Shown: positions 42,981-52,954, counted from the stretch's first letter. The stretch: DNA of 64,000 bases from Cyclobacterium sp. (GCF_014762705.1 NZ_JABURL010000027.1:1-64000), one strand, 5' to 3'. The notes: generated by a model from the sequence alone, not told the origin. Numbers and translations are program-made.

Positions 42981-44411
42981 TCAATCGACCACATGTATTT
43001 TTAGCATATTTGTTTTTCCTTTGGCCTTTAAAGGCATGCTTGCGGTATTGATGATAATATCCCCTTCGGTCACATGGTTCTCCTCTTTCAGCTTATCCTG
43101 GATGTCCTGGAAAGTGGCGTCAGTAGAGACCCTGTTGTCGTAATAAAAGGCCCTGATGCCCCAAACCAAACTGAGTTGGGTCAAAAGTTTTTTGTTCCGG
43201 GTAAAAACAAATATAGCTGCTGAAGGCCTGTGGGAAGAAATCCTAAAGGCGGTAAATCCGGAAGTGGTGATCCCTACTATGGCCTTTGCTTTCACATTTC
43301 TTGACAGCCTGCTCGCCATCAATAACAGGTTATTGCTTAGAAAGCTCTCCGTGTCTTCAGGGATTTTGTACAGATTGTGGTAGATATCTGCATTTACTTC
43401 TATATGGTCAATGATCCTGCTCATGGCTTTCACAGCAGCAATGGGGAATTTTCCCGAGGCTGTTTCGGCCGATAACATCACGGCATCTGCTCCATCCAAT
43501 ACCGCACTGGCAACGTCATTTGTTTCTGCCCTGGTAGGTCTGGGGTTCACAATCATACTTTCCATCATCTGGGTTGCAATGATGACAGGCTTGCAGGCGA
43601 TTTTGCATTTTTCAACCATCCTTTTTTGCCACAGAGGCACGATTTCCATGGGTACTTCCACACCCAAATCTCCTCTTGCCACCATGATGGCATCAGTGGC
43701 CGCAATGATTTCATCAATATTGTCCAAGGCCTCAGGTTTTTCAATCTTGGCCACAATTTTACAATCCTTACCGGCATTGGCAATTCTTTCCCTTAAATCC
43801 AGGATATCATCGGCTGTGCGGACAAAAGAAAGGGCGATCCAATCTACTTCGTTCTCCAGCCCAAACTCCAAATCGATAAGGTCTTTTTCAGTCAATGAGG
43901 GAGCACTGATCTTTGTATTGGGAAGGTTGATCCCTTTACGGGATTTCAAAATGCCTCCATGCACCACTGTACAATCTACATTTTTACCATCCGTCTTTAA
44001 TACCACCAGCTCAAGATTTCCATCATCTATGAGTATGCGATCACCTTGCACCACATCATTTGGCAGATTCTGATAAACCGTACTTACCAGGGAGGCCGTG
44101 CCTACCACAGGATCGTTGGTAATGGTGATGGGATCTCCTTGCTTGATCAGCACACCATTATTTTCCACCTCCCCTACGCGTATCTTTGGTCCTTGAAGAT
44201 CCTGAAGGATACCTATATTAAATTCTAAATCTTTATTTACCTCCCGTATGGTCTTGACCACTTCTGCGTGGATCCCATGATCTCCATGGGAGAAATTTAA
44301 TCTGAAAATATCAGCTCCCGCCATTACCAATTCTGTAATGGTTTCTTTGGTGTTGCTGGCAGGACCAACGGTAGCTAATATTTTCGTTTTATTAAAAATA
44401 GGTATTCTCAT
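42981..44411 (-). CDS. Pyruvate kinase
   Basis: Last enzyme of glycolysis, making pyruvate and ATP from phosphoenolpyruvate. The protein has 476 residues. Present are IFRLNFSHGDHG, the metal- and substrate-binding KIEKPEALDNIDEII with catalytic Lys, VARGDLGVEVP, and KPVIIATQMMESM. The C-terminal domain (about 350-476) has the usual regulatory fold. The gene follows the IPExxxVDY gene by 13 bases and is its operon partner, transcribed from 44874-44902. Confidence 0.97.
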   Translation of the reverse strand: MRIPIFNKTKILATVGPASNTKETITELVMAGADIFRLNFSHGDHGIHAEVVKTIREVNKDLEFNIGILQDLQGPKIRVGEVENNGVLIKQGDPITITNDPVVGTASLVSTVYQNLPNDVVQGDRILIDDGNLELVVLKTDGKNVDCTVVHGGILKSRKGINLPNTKISAPSLTEKDLIDLEFGLENEVDWIALSFVRTADDILDLRERIANAGKDCKIVAKIEKPEALDNIDEIIAATDAIMVARGDLGVEVPMEIVPLWQKRMVEKCKIACKPVIIATQMMESMIVNPRPTRAETNDVASAVLDGADAVMLSAETASGKFPIAAVKAMSRIIDHIEVNADIYHNLYKIPEDTESFLSNNLLLMASRLSRNVKAKAIVGITTSGFTAFRISSHRPSAAIFVFTRNKKLLTQLSLVWGIRAFYYDNRVSTDATFQDIQDKLKEENHVTEGDIIINTASMPLKAKGKTNMLKIHVVD

Positions 44412-44424
44412 TTTTATGTATTAT

Positions 44425-44853
44425 TTAATATGTTAACAGGTTTTCTTTTGATTTTAACTTATTGATATCAATTTTTACGATGCCATGGATTCCATTAACC
44501 TTAGAAAGGCCTTCAATATACGTATTAAAATCCACTTCACAGGTTAAGTCCTGACTGAGTAAAAAGTAATCCATATTCCTGAGCTCAGGAACCAGAAATC
44601 TGGACTGCCCCCTTACCGGATATGACTTATTTCTGAGTAATTGTATGTACCCATGTTCTTTTTCTATAATAAATTGAGAAATAATTAAATCCGGCTGATG
44701 GAGAAATTCCATTTCATAATCTGCCGTTTTTTTTAAATTGATCCCGAGTGTATGGTTGATCAGCCAGGCCAGTTTATAGTCCTTTAGAGGGGCTACAAGG
44801 CCTAAAAGATCAAAATCAAATACCGTTTCGACATGAAGTTTGTTTTTCTTCAT
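44425..44853 (-). CDS. IPExxxVDY-family protein
   Basis: Protein of 142 residues from a phylum-specific family named after a C-terminal motif, here LVPELRNMDYFLL at about residues 89-101. Earlier conserved stretches are DFDLLGLVAPLKDYKLAWLI near residues 13-32 and the K-rich N terminus. No biochemical function is known. It is the first gene of an operon with pyk and lies back-to-back with acpP-fabF-rnc, an arrangement often kept in this phylum. Confidence 0.88.
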   Translation of the reverse strand: MKKNKLHVETVFDFDLLGLVAPLKDYKLAWLINHTLGINLKKTADYEMEFLHQPDLIISQFIIEKEHGYIQLLRNKSYPVRGQSRFLVPELRNMDYFLLSQDLTCEVDFNTYIEGLSKVNGIHGIVKIDINKLKSKENLLTY

Positions 44854-44873
44854 TTAGGAAGAATTTAAAAAAA

Positions 44874-44902
44874 CAAAGTTAAAAATTTTATTCCAACTTC
44901 AA
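44874..44902 (-). promoter_or_regulatory. Promoter of the IPExxxVDY-pyk operon
   Basis: Minus strand: TTG (plus 44900-44902), an 18-base spacer and TAACTTTG (plus 44874-44881), close to the full phylum consensus. It lies 20 bases upstream of the ATG at 44853. Confidence 0.6.
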
Positions 44903-44940
44903 TCTCTGGTGGAAAGTTCTTAATTTAGTTTGCCTTTTTT

Positions 44941-44972
44941 TTTGACATTCAGGTATTAAATAATTTTCTTTG
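44941..44972 (+). promoter_or_regulatory. Probable promoter of acpP-fabF-rnc
   Basis: TTTG (44941-44944), a 20-base spacer and TTTCTTTG (44965-44972), which differs from TAnnTTTG at one defined position. It lies 29 bases upstream of the acpP ATG. Confidence 0.5.
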
Positions 44973-45001
44973 CGGAGTGTTTAAACTAAACTGATCACAA
45001 A

Positions 45002-45238
45002 ATGTCTGAAATTGCACAAAAAGTAAAAGCCATTATCGTTGATAAGTTAGGCGTCGAAGAATCTGAAGTTACTCCCGAAGCGAGCTTCACCAATGACCTT
45101 GGTGCCGATTCTTTGGATACTGTAGAACTTATTATGGAATTCGAAAAAGAATTCAACATTTCCATTCCGGATGACCAGGCTGAACAGATCGGTACGGTTG
45201 GCCAGGCGGTTAGCTATTTGGAAGCTAACGTAAAATAA
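45002..45238 (+). CDS. Acyl carrier protein
   Basis: Carries growing acyl chains in fatty acid synthesis. The protein has 78 residues, the usual length, very acidic, with Ser37 in [11 protein letters not shown] as the site of 4-phosphopantetheine attachment. It is the first gene of the classical acpP-fabF-rnc cluster; fabF starts 19 bases after its stop. The synthase that attaches the prosthetic group is not in the window. Confidence 0.98.
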   Translation: MSEIAQKVKAIIVDKLGVEESEVTPEASFTNDLGADSLDTVELIMEFEKEFNISIPDDQAEQIGTVGQAVSYLEANVK

Positions 45239-45257
45239 CCCATACTTAAAATCATTT

Positions 45258-46511
45258 ATGAATTTAAGAAGAGTTGTAGTAACAGGTTTAGGTGCCCTTA
45301 CACCAATTGGTAACACCGTTGACGAATTTTGGAACGGTTTGACAAATGGTGTAAGCGGTGCTGCACCTATTACCCGTTTTGACGCCTCAAAATTCAAAAC
45401 CCAATTTGCCTGTGAAGTTAAAAATCTTGATATATCGGATTTTTTAGACAGGAAGGAAGCAAGAAAAATTGATCCTTACACCCAGTATGCCATGGTTGCT
45501 GTGGAGGAGGCCATGAATGATTCAGGTTTAAACCTGGAGAAGATTGACCTAAGCAGGGCCGGGGTGATTTGGGGGTCTGGTATTGGTGGGCTTAAAACCT
45601 TTCAGGATGAAGTCACCGATTTTGTCAATGGAGAAGGTGTCCCTAGATTTAACCCATTCTTTATCCCTAAAATGATTGCGGATATAGCTGCAGGGTTTAT
45701 CTCCATTAAATATGGATTTCAGGGACCTAATTTTGCTACGGTTTCGGCTTGCGCATCGGCCACCAATGCATTAATAGATGCCTTTAACTATATCCGTTTG
45801 GGCAAGGCAAATGTATTTATCTCCGGAGGTTCCGAAGCGGCTGTAACAGAAGCAGGTGTAGGTGGTTTCAATGCCCTTAAAGCGCTTTCTCAAAGAAATG
45901 ACGATCCGGCAACAGCCTCCAGACCCTTTGATAAAGACAGGGATGGATTTGTACTGGGAGAAGGTGCAGGTGCGCTGATTCTGGAAGAGTATGAGCATGC
46001 CAAAGCCCGTGGAGCCAAGATCTATGCTGAATTGATTGGGGGAGGTATGACTGGCGATGCTTATCATATCACTGCACCACACCCTGAAGGCAGGGGTGCA
46101 GCCAATGTAATGAAATTTGCCCTTGAAGATGCCGGGATTTCAGCCGAAGCCATCGACTATATCAATGTACATGGAACCTCTACTCCACTGGGAGATTTGA
46201 GTGAAGTCAAAGCCATAAAAAAAATCTTTGGTGATCATGCCTATGAAATGAATATCAGTAGCACCAAATCCATGACTGGACATTTGCTAGGTGCTGCAGG
46301 TGCTGTTGAAGCCATCGCCTCGATTCTTGCCATGAAAAATAATCTTGTCCCTCCTACCATAAATCATTTTACGGATGATGAAGAAGTGGACCCAAAATTG
46401 AACCTCACTTTCAATAAAGCCCAGGAGCGGGAAGTGAATATAGCGCTAAGTAACACTTTTGGATTTGGCGGCCATAACTGTTCCATCATTTTCAAAAAAA
46501 CAAAGGAATAA
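45258..46511 (+). CDS. 3-oxoacyl-ACP synthase II (FabF)
   Basis: Condensing enzyme of 417 residues that extends acyl-ACP with malonyl-ACP. The active-site Cys165 is in VSACASATNA. The two histidines lie in NVHGTSTPLGD and KSMTGHLLGAAG, and the C-terminal glycine-rich NTFGFGGHN is intact. N-terminal RRVVVTGLGALTPIG is typical. It works with the acyl carrier protein encoded upstream. The rnc start codon (TTG) lies 2 bases after its stop. Confidence 0.98.
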   Translation: MNLRRVVVTGLGALTPIGNTVDEFWNGLTNGVSGAAPITRFDASKFKTQFACEVKNLDISDFLDRKEARKIDPYTQYAMVAVEEAMNDSGLNLEKIDLSRAGVIWGSGIGGLKTFQDEVTDFVNGEGVPRFNPFFIPKMIADIAAGFISIKYGFQGPNFATVSACASATNALIDAFNYIRLGKANVFISGGSEAAVTEAGVGGFNALKALSQRNDDPATASRPFDKDRDGFVLGEGAGALILEEYEHAKARGAKIYAELIGGGMTGDAYHITAPHPEGRGAANVMKFALEDAGISAEAIDYINVHGTSTPLGDLSEVKAIKKIFGDHAYEMNISSTKSMTGHLLGAAGAVEAIASILAMKNNLVPPTINHFTDDEEVDPKLNLTFNKAQEREVNIALSNTFGFGGHNCSIIFKKTKE

Positions 46512-46513
46512 AT

Positions 46514-47257
46514 TTGAAATTACTTCGGTTGCTCAGGGTTCAGGAGCTAACTTACAACAAGAAAGAAAAAAGGCTTGCTTCCGCTATCAAGAACATAGTG
46601 GGTAGCAAGCCTTTAAATTTATCCCTTTACAGGCTGGCTTTCCGGCACGTCTCGGTATCCAAAGAAATAAAATCCGGCGTAAAAATCAGCAATGAACGTC
46701 TGGAGTATCTTGGAGATGCGGTCCTGGGTACCGTTGTAGCAGAATATCTTTTTCAAAAATTCCCCTACAGGAACGAGGGCTTCCTCACAGAAACCCGTTC
46801 CCGAATTGTTAACAGAGAATCACTGAACCAGGTGGGCCAAAAAATCGGTTTACCCATCATTGTAGAATCTGAAATGGATGGCAAAGTACCTAATTCATTT
46901 AAATCCCTTTATGGCGATACCCTTGAAGCGCTGATTGGGGCCATTTACCTGGACAGAGGATACTATTTCTGTAAAAAATTCATAAACAAAAGACTCATCA
47001 ACCCTTTCTTTGATCTGGACAGCATCATCGCTACAACGATAAACTTTAAAAGTAAAATCATAGAATGGTCTCAAAAAGATAACAAGGAGATTGATTTTGA
47101 GTTAAAATCCGTAGATGGCAACCAAAGATTCAAGGAATTTACCGTAAGCTTGAATATAGAGGGCTCTTCTTTCTCGGAAGGAAAAGGGCCTACAAAGAAA
47201 AAAGCCGAACAGGAGGCTGCCAGAATAGCCTGCGAAAAATTACAAATTATCTTTTAA
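46514..47257 (+). CDS. Ribonuclease III, TTG start
   Basis: Double-strand RNA endonuclease of 247 residues that processes rRNA precursors. The catalytic signature is NERLEYLGDAVLGTVVAEYL, with the second acidic site in YGDTLEALIGAIYLDRG. The C-terminal double-stranded RNA-binding domain covers about 175-245 (GKGPTKKKAEQEAARIA). The start codon is TTG at 46514, since no ATG occurs before the conserved core and this codon is 2 bases after fabF. It is slightly longer than E. coli RNase III because of an N-terminal extension. Confidence 0.95.
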   Translation: MKLLRLLRVQELTYNKKEKRLASAIKNIVGSKPLNLSLYRLAFRHVSVSKEIKSGVKISNERLEYLGDAVLGTVVAEYLFQKFPYRNEGFLTETRSRIVNRESLNQVGQKIGLPIIVESEMDGKVPNSFKSLYGDTLEALIGAIYLDRGYYFCKKFINKRLINPFFDLDSIIATTINFKSKIIEWSQKDNKEIDFELKSVDGNQRFKEFTVSLNIEGSSFSEGKGPTKKKAEQEAARIACEKLQIIF

Positions 47258-47294
47258 AAAGGTCATTCATTATTTTGGGTGAAAATCTAAATTT

Positions 47295-49151
47295 ATGTCT
47301 TCTCTACATCTTGCAGGCGCAACAGTAAACCAAACACCCCTGGATTGGGAGGGAAACTTTCACCATATTCAGCAAGCCATTCAAAAAGCGAAGGACCAAA
47401 GCGTGGACTTGCTTTGCTTTCCCGAACTGAGCATTACAGGCTACGGAAGTGAAGATCTTTTTCTAAGTTACTGGTATCCCAAAAAAGCCCTTGCCTATCT
47501 CAAAAAAGCCCTTCCTTTCACCAAAGGAATTACCGTCTGCCTGGGTTTACCCTGCCGCATCAACCAAAAAGTTTACAATTGCATGGCTGTGCTTGAAAAT
47601 GGCAAAGTCCTTGGTTTTGTCCCCAAGCAATTTTTGGCCAGTGACGGGGTACATTATGAATGCCGTTGGTTTACTCCCTGGAAAGCCGGATTGATGTCAA
47701 GCATGGATTTTGACGGGGCCTCGGTTCCTTTTGGGGACATGATATTTGAAAAAAAAGGACTTCACTATGGTTTTGAAATATGTGAAGATGCCTGGAGAGG
47801 AGATGCCCGGCCCGGTTACCGGCTGAAAGATCGAAAAGTGAACCTTATACTTAACCCCAGCGCAAGCCATTTTGCTATGGGAAAAAGCCACCAAAGGGAA
47901 ATACTCGTTACAGAGAGTTCCGAAGCATTAGAGGCTGCTTATTTTTATGTCAACCTGCTGGGCAATGAAAGTGGAAGGATGATCTTTGATGGAGAAGTTC
48001 TTTTTGCTGATAAGGGAGAGCTCTTGTATAAGAACCCCTTGTTATCCTTTAAGGATTACCAACTCATTAGCTTCAAATACCCCATACCTAAAACACTAGA
48101 AACCCCTGAAAAAAGGGCAACCGAAAGCAAAAACGAAGAATTTACAGCTGCTGTTTCGCTGGCTTTGTTTGATTACCTGCGAAAAAGCAAGAGCAAAGGT
48201 TTTGTACTTTCCCTAAGTGGGGGTGCGGATTCTTCCACAATTGCCATTTTGGTTGCGGAAATGGTCAGAAGAGGCATTCTATGCCTGGGTACACCCCTTT
48301 TTCTGGAAAAAATTCACCGGTCTTCAGACATTGACCCCAAAAGCAGCGTCAAAGACATTACCGGAAAACTGCTTACCACTGCTTATCAGGGCACAAAAAA
48401 CTCCTCTGCCGATACATTTAATAGTGCAAAATCACTGGCCGAAAGCATTGGTGCTGTTTTTAACCAATGGTCTATTGATGAAGAGGTAGCCTCCTACACC
48501 AGAAAAATAGAAGCTGCCCTGGGTAGAAAGCTGGAATGGGAAAAGGATGACATAGCCTTGCAAAATATCCAGGCCAGAGCGCGATCCCCGATTATTTGGA
48601 TGCTGGCCAACATCAACAACAGCCTTTTATTAAGCACCTCTAACAGGAGTGAGGGGGACGTAGGTTATACCACCATGGACGGAGATACAAGTGGCAGTAT
48701 CTCCCCCATTGCGGCTGTTTCAAAGGATTTTATTTTGCAATGGCTGCGATGGGCGGAGAGCACATTGGGCTATGAGGGACTAAAGGAAGTCAATGCGCTA
48801 CAACCTACTGCTGAGTTGAGACCAAAGGAAAGAAAACAAACTGATGAGGAAGACCTGATGCCCTACCCGGTACTCACCGCCATTGAGCAACTGGCCATAA
48901 GAGACAAACGCTCCCCCATAGATATTTATCTGAACCTGAAAGAAGAACTTTCTCTTGAACCATCTATTTTAAAAAGTTACATTGCCAAATTCTTTCGGTT
49001 GTGGTCCAGAAACCAATGGAAGAGAGAAAGACTGGCTCCATCTTTTCATCTGGATGAGTTTAATGTGGACCCTAAAACCTGGTATCGATTTCCCATTTTA
49101 TCAGGAGGGTATCAGGAAGAATTAAAGGAAATGGAAAATACCGAAGAATAA
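47295..49151 (+). CDS. Glutamine-dependent NAD+ synthetase
   Basis: Converts deamido-NAD, ATP and glutamine to NAD. The protein has 618 residues. The N-terminal nitrilase-type glutaminase domain (about 1-270) has the triad Glu44 (FPELSITGYG), a lysine in the VPKQFL segment and Cys163 (FEICEDAW). The C-terminal synthetase domain (about 290-600) has the P-loop LSLSGGADSS and STSNRSEGDVGYTT. All catalytic residues are present. It may be transcribed with lgt, which starts 32 bases downstream. Confidence 0.96.
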   Translation: MSSLHLAGATVNQTPLDWEGNFHHIQQAIQKAKDQSVDLLCFPELSITGYGSEDLFLSYWYPKKALAYLKKALPFTKGITVCLGLPCRINQKVYNCMAVLENGKVLGFVPKQFLASDGVHYECRWFTPWKAGLMSSMDFDGASVPFGDMIFEKKGLHYGFEICEDAWRGDARPGYRLKDRKVNLILNPSASHFAMGKSHQREILVTESSEALEAAYFYVNLLGNESGRMIFDGEVLFADKGELLYKNPLLSFKDYQLISFKYPIPKTLETPEKRATESKNEEFTAAVSLALFDYLRKSKSKGFVLSLSGGADSSTIAILVAEMVRRGILCLGTPLFLEKIHRSSDIDPKSSVKDITGKLLTTAYQGTKNSSADTFNSAKSLAESIGAVFNQWSIDEEVASYTRKIEAALGRKLEWEKDDIALQNIQARARSPIIWMLANINNSLLLSTSNRSEGDVGYTTMDGDTSGSISPIAAVSKDFILQWLRWAESTLGYEGLKEVNALQPTAELRPKERKQTDEEDLMPYPVLTAIEQLAIRDKRSPIDIYLNLKEELSLEPSILKSYIAKFFRLWSRNQWKRERLAPSFHLDEFNVDPKTWYRFPILSGGYQEELKEMENTEE

Positions 49152-49183
49152 CTTTAGGCAATTAGCTAAAAAAAACAGAAGCA

Positions 49184-50290
49184 ATGATCAACAGTATTTT
49201 GTATTATGTAGTTTGGAGTCCAAATCCGGCGGTTTTTTCAGGGTTTGACAGGCTTCGTTGGTACAGCCTGCTTTTCGCCCTAGGATTTATCATTTCCCAG
49301 CAGATCATGATACACTTTTTCAAAAAAGAGGGGCAGGATGAAAACCTTGTTGACCGGTTGACCATCTACATGGTGCTGGCTACCATTATCGGTGCGCGTT
49401 TGGGGCATGTACTCTTTTATGAGCCTGCCAGATACCTGAGCAACCCCATTGACATACTGAAGGTATGGGAAGGGGGCCTTGCCAGTCATGGAGCGGCCAT
49501 TGGGATACTTTTTGCGCTCTGGCTATATGCGAAAAAGACCCCGGGCCAATCTTACCTTTGGGTGGTGGACCGGATAGTGATCGTAGTTGCGCTGACAGGG
49601 GCATTGATCAGGTTTGGTAACCTCATGAATTCAGAAATTGGCGGAAAAGCCACAGGCACGGATTCAGGATTTGTTTTTGCCAGAGATACGGAGGAAATCC
49701 TGCTTACCATGAACCTTCCCATTGAAGATATCACCGCTTATAAACCCAATGACCGGAAGGAAGAATTGACTGGATCCGGAAGGGTACCTGTTAACATAGA
49801 CATAAAGATCAACAAGGGGGGTTTTGATGAAAATAATCTGAGAAACGTTTTGGAAAGGGATATCAAGTATGCCCTGACCCGGTTTAGCAGTTCAAAAAAG
49901 TACATGGCAGAAGATCCTGAAGCACCTCTTGATTTGGAGATCCGGGACCAGGGCAGCCACTACCTCGCTGTGGTCAAAACTTTTGGGATAGCCAAACACC
50001 CTACCCAAATTTACGAATCCATTACCTACCTGCTGATATTTGCTTTCCTCTTTTTGGGATGGAAGAAGTATACCTCCACCATTCCCGAAGGTTTATACCT
50101 GGGAATATTCCTGATATCCGTATTTGGAATGCGGTTTGTTTGGGAGTTTTTCAAAGAAAATCAGGTAGAATTTGAGGACAACCTGGCATTCAATATGGGG
50201 CAGGCATTGAGTATTCCCCTGGTTCTTGCTGGAATCGGACTTGTATTTTATGCCCTGAAAAACGGAAGCAAAAAAAACATTGAGGAGTAA
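49184..50290 (+). CDS. Prolipoprotein diacylglyceryl transferase, with a large insertion
   Basis: Integral membrane enzyme that transfers diacylglycerol to the lipobox cysteine of prolipoproteins. The family usually has 260-300 residues; this one has 368. Conserved elements are FALGFIISQQ, the active GGLASHGAAIGI with its histidine, the Arg-Asn segment LIRFGNLMNSEIGG, and HPTQIYESI near the C terminus. About 110 residues (about 160-272, DTEEILLTMN to DQGSHYLAV) are inserted between the last two conserved blocks and look soluble and strand-rich, probably periplasmic. This insertion is known in members of the phylum. It would modify the lipoproteins seen in this window. Confidence 0.95.
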   Translation: MINSILYYVVWSPNPAVFSGFDRLRWYSLLFALGFIISQQIMIHFFKKEGQDENLVDRLTIYMVLATIIGARLGHVLFYEPARYLSNPIDILKVWEGGLASHGAAIGILFALWLYAKKTPGQSYLWVVDRIVIVVALTGALIRFGNLMNSEIGGKATGTDSGFVFARDTEEILLTMNLPIEDITAYKPNDRKEELTGSGRVPVNIDIKINKGGFDENNLRNVLERDIKYALTRFSSSKKYMAEDPEAPLDLEIRDQGSHYLAVVKTFGIAKHPTQIYESITYLLIFAFLFLGWKKYTSTIPEGLYLGIFLISVFGMRFVWEFFKENQVEFEDNLAFNMGQALSIPLVLAGIGLVFYALKNGSKKNIEE

Positions 50291-50291
50291 A

Positions 50292-50513
50292 TCAGGGGAC
50301 AGGATCGTGTCCCTGCCCTCCCCAGGGGTGGCACCTGCTTATTCTTTTCAATCCCAACCAGCCTCCTTTGAATACTCCATGTTTCAAAATAGCTTCCTTC
50401 ATGTATTGACTACAAGTAGGATGATACCTGCAAGACCTTGGAAATAAGGGTGATAAGAGATATTGATAGACCAATATGGGAAATATTGCAATTTTCTTGA
50501 CTATTTGCTTCAC
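50292..50513 (-). CDS. Membrane protein insertion efficiency factor YidD, GTG start
   Basis: Small membrane-associated protein of 73 residues that assists YidC-dependent insertion. The motif set is complete: [49 protein letters not shown]. The family is usually 70-85 residues, so the start is set at GTG 50513 ([11 protein letters not shown]); longer readings run into the divergent gene. Its 5' end overlaps the extreme start of the divergent Omp85-like frame if that begins at 50476. Confidence 0.88.
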   Translation of the reverse strand: MKQIVKKIAIFPILVYQYLLSPLFPRSCRYHPTCSQYMKEAILKHGVFKGGWLGLKRISRCHPWGGQGHDPVP

Positions 50514-52041
50514 TTTTATCGTATTTATAGGATATAAGAAAAAAAATAACATTAAAGTTCTGTATCCACCTATCAACTTTCGGGTCATTTTGACATTTAA
50601 GCCTTTAATATCTCTTTTCTTACTTTTGGTTTTAGGTTTTTTGGCAAGCCAGCAGGGGCATGCCGGGGATATTTCCACCATAGACACTATAAAGCAGTCG
50701 AGTCCTCCGGAAAGAGTGACGGTGAACAATATATTCGTGGTAGGAAATGAAAAAACCCGCCGAAGGATCATTTTAAGAGAAATGGATATTGAGGAAGGTG
50801 GGGTATATGATTGGAATGACTTCGTACAGCTATTGCTGGCTGATCAAAAAAAAATCTATAACCTGCAGCTCTTTACTACTGTAACACTCACCCCCCTTTT
50901 TCTGGAAGATGACCAGGTGGAATTACTGGTATCCTTAAAAGAAAGATGGTACATTCTGCCCAGCATTATTTTTAACCTTGCAGATAGAAATTTTTCGGAA
51001 TGGTGGATCAATCAAGGCAGGGACTTTTCCAGAGTCAATTATGGTATTAAGCTAGACCACAACAATGTAGGTGGCAGGAATGAAAAACTTCGGATCATCG
51101 GACAATTGGGCTTTACCCAGGCCATTGACCTGAATTACAGCATACCTTACTTTGACAAAAACCAGGTGCACGGATTGGCAGCCAAGTTTAACTATTATAC
51201 CAACAAAAATATACCCATCAGATCTGTAGACAACAAACAATTTTTTTATAAAAACCAGGAAGAAGATGTCCTCAGAAAAACCATCAATGCTTTTTTAACT
51301 TACAACTTCAGGGGTAGTTTTTACAATACCCATTTCCTGACGCTTGGTTTTCACAATACCCGGATTCATGAAGATGTGCTGGAGCAAAATCCTGACTACT
51401 TTACCCATGACAGCCAAAGGCTCAAGTATTTTCAGGCTACCTACCGGTACCGGCACGACCATAGGGATAATGTGGCCTATGCTACCCAGGGCACATTACT
51501 GGACCTGAGCCTGACACAATATGGCCTCTTTGCGGGAGACAATATCAGTGAAACCGAATTCTCTATCCTGGCCAGCAAATACACTCCCCTGGGTGGGAAA
51601 TTCTACTTTGCAACGGGAATTTCCGGATCAGCATTTTTCAGTTCCAGGCAACCATATACCCTGGTGAGGGGTATAGGTTATAAACCTGATTTTATCAGGG
51701 GCTATGAGGTAAATGTCATAGAAGGACAACAAACCTTCGTGCATAAAAACAGTCTTCGGTATGAATTACTCAATGTAGCTTTTGATATTTCTGATTTTAT
51801 GCCACTTGAAGAGTTTTCCATCATTCCCTTTCAACTCTACCTGAGCGCCAATTTTGACCAGGGTTTTGTCAGGGATGCCAACAGGCTGCCGGAAAATGCC
51901 CGGTTGACGAACCGGTACCTATCTGGTTTTGGCCTGGGTCTGGACCTTATCGGTATCTATGATGCCGTTTTCCGCTTTGAATATTCTTTCACCAATACGG
52001 GTCCCGGAAGTTTCTTTATCAATGTAAAAGCCCCGTTATAA
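50476..52041 (+). CDS. Omp85-family outer-membrane protein (single POTRA plus barrel)
   Basis: Outer-membrane beta-barrel protein related to BamA/TamA. A signal peptide [20 protein letters not shown] is followed by one POTRA-like domain ([20 protein letters not shown] ... LLVSLKERW) and a barrel of the surface-antigen type to the end ([16 protein letters not shown]). The start is uncertain: ATG 50476 lies inside the yidD antisense and puts 40 extra residues before the signal peptide, while TTG 50590 would start just before it and is favoured on biological grounds. It may help insert proteins or lipids at the outer membrane, and is far shorter than true BamA with five POTRA domains. Confidence 0.82.
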   Translation: MGNIAIFLTICFTFIVFIGYKKKNNIKVLYPPINFRVILTFKPLISLFLLLVLGFLASQQGHAGDISTIDTIKQSSPPERVTVNNIFVVGNEKTRRRIILREMDIEEGGVYDWNDFVQLLLADQKKIYNLQLFTTVTLTPLFLEDDQVELLVSLKERWYILPSIIFNLADRNFSEWWINQGRDFSRVNYGIKLDHNNVGGRNEKLRIIGQLGFTQAIDLNYSIPYFDKNQVHGLAAKFNYYTNKNIPIRSVDNKQFFYKNQEEDVLRKTINAFLTYNFRGSFYNTHFLTLGFHNTRIHEDVLEQNPDYFTHDSQRLKYFQATYRYRHDHRDNVAYATQGTLLDLSLTQYGLFAGDNISETEFSILASKYTPLGGKFYFATGISGSAFFSSRQPYTLVRGIGYKPDFIRGYEVNVIEGQQTFVHKNSLRYELLNVAFDISDFMPLEEFSIIPFQLYLSANFDQGFVRDANRLPENARLTNRYLSGFGLGLDLIGIYDAVFRFEYSFTNTGPGSFFINVKAPL

Positions 52042-52120
52042 ATTTCTTAATTGTTTTTAATATACATTTTTTTGTATTATATTACTTTGTCAATTTATTT
52101 TTCCCTAAGCTTTTTTGACA

Positions 52121-52954
52121 ATGGAGAAATGGGTTTTGATAACAATACTTTTATTTACTGCCCAGATCAGGAATGGCGGGGCACAAAACAGTATGGATCA
52201 TTTTCCGAAAGGTGCGCAAAGCATGGGACTAGGAAATGCCAGCCTCACCCTAAACGACCCCTGGGCCGTTTTCAACAATATTGGGGCCCTGGGTACAGCA
52301 CCTGATCAGCTGATCGCATTTACAGGATATGACCATCGGTTGGGATTAAATGAATTGACCACTCTCGCAGCAGGTTTGATCATTCCTGCAAACAAACTGG
52401 GTAACATTGGAATCGGGCTTTCTACCTATGGTGCGGCGCTTTTTAACCAGCAGCAAATTGGCATAGGTATAGCCAATCAATTGGGACTGGCCAGCCTGGG
52501 AATCAAACTGAGCTATTTCCAAACCAATATTGAAGGTTTTGGCAGAAGTGCCCGGCCCGTTATTGAGTTTGGAGGTACAGCAGAACTCATACCAGGCTTA
52601 TTTTTTGGTGCCCATATGTACAACCTAACCCGATCATCGATAAGCAAGGACAGCAGGGACTACCTCCCTACCACCATGAAAGCAGGCATCTCCTACCGGC
52701 CTTCGGAAAACCTCATGGTCAATCTTGAAACAGAGAAGGAATTGCTTTCACAAGCACAGTTTAAAGCAGGATTAGCATATAATTTCGAGCAAAAATTTTG
52801 GGCAAGAACAGGCATCAATACCCAACCCAACAATTTGTTTTTTGGTATTGGGTTCAAGCCCCGGAAGTATCAAATTGACTATGCTATGAGCCGCAATTAC
52901 CTGTTGGGTTTTACGCATCATTTTTCCCTTAACTATAACCTCTCGGAACCTTGA
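52121..52954 (+). CDS. PorV/PorQ-like outer-membrane barrel protein
   Basis: Exported barrel protein of 277 residues with a signal peptide ending near AQN (residue about 23). The opening DHFPKGAQSMGLGNASLTLNDPWAVFNN is typical of the PorV/PorQ-like family, whose members include type IX secretion components. Repeated GxGxxxxG strands follow. ATG 52121 is used instead of the TTG at 52115. The next gene starts within its stop codon (TTGA), so the two are co-expressed. Whether it is a secretion component or an unrelated paralogue is not decided. Confidence 0.75.
   Translation: MEKWVLITILLFTAQIRNGGAQNSMDHFPKGAQSMGLGNASLTLNDPWAVFNNIGALGTAPDQLIAFTGYDHRLGLNELTTLAAGLIIPANKLGNIGIGLSTYGAALFNQQQIGIGIANQLGLASLGIKLSYFQTNIEGFGRSARPVIEFGGTAELIPGLFFGAHMYNLTRSSISKDSRDYLPTTMKAGISYRPSENLMVNLETEKELLSQAQFKAGLAYNFEQKFWARTGINTQPNNLFFGIGFKPRKYQIDYAMSRNYLLGFTHHFSLNYNLSEP

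Noticed and set aside
43411-44073. 220-codon frame antisense to pyruvate kinase
   Set aside because: It mirrors the strongly conserved pyk coding sequence; low-complexity serine/threonine composition is typical of antisense shadows.
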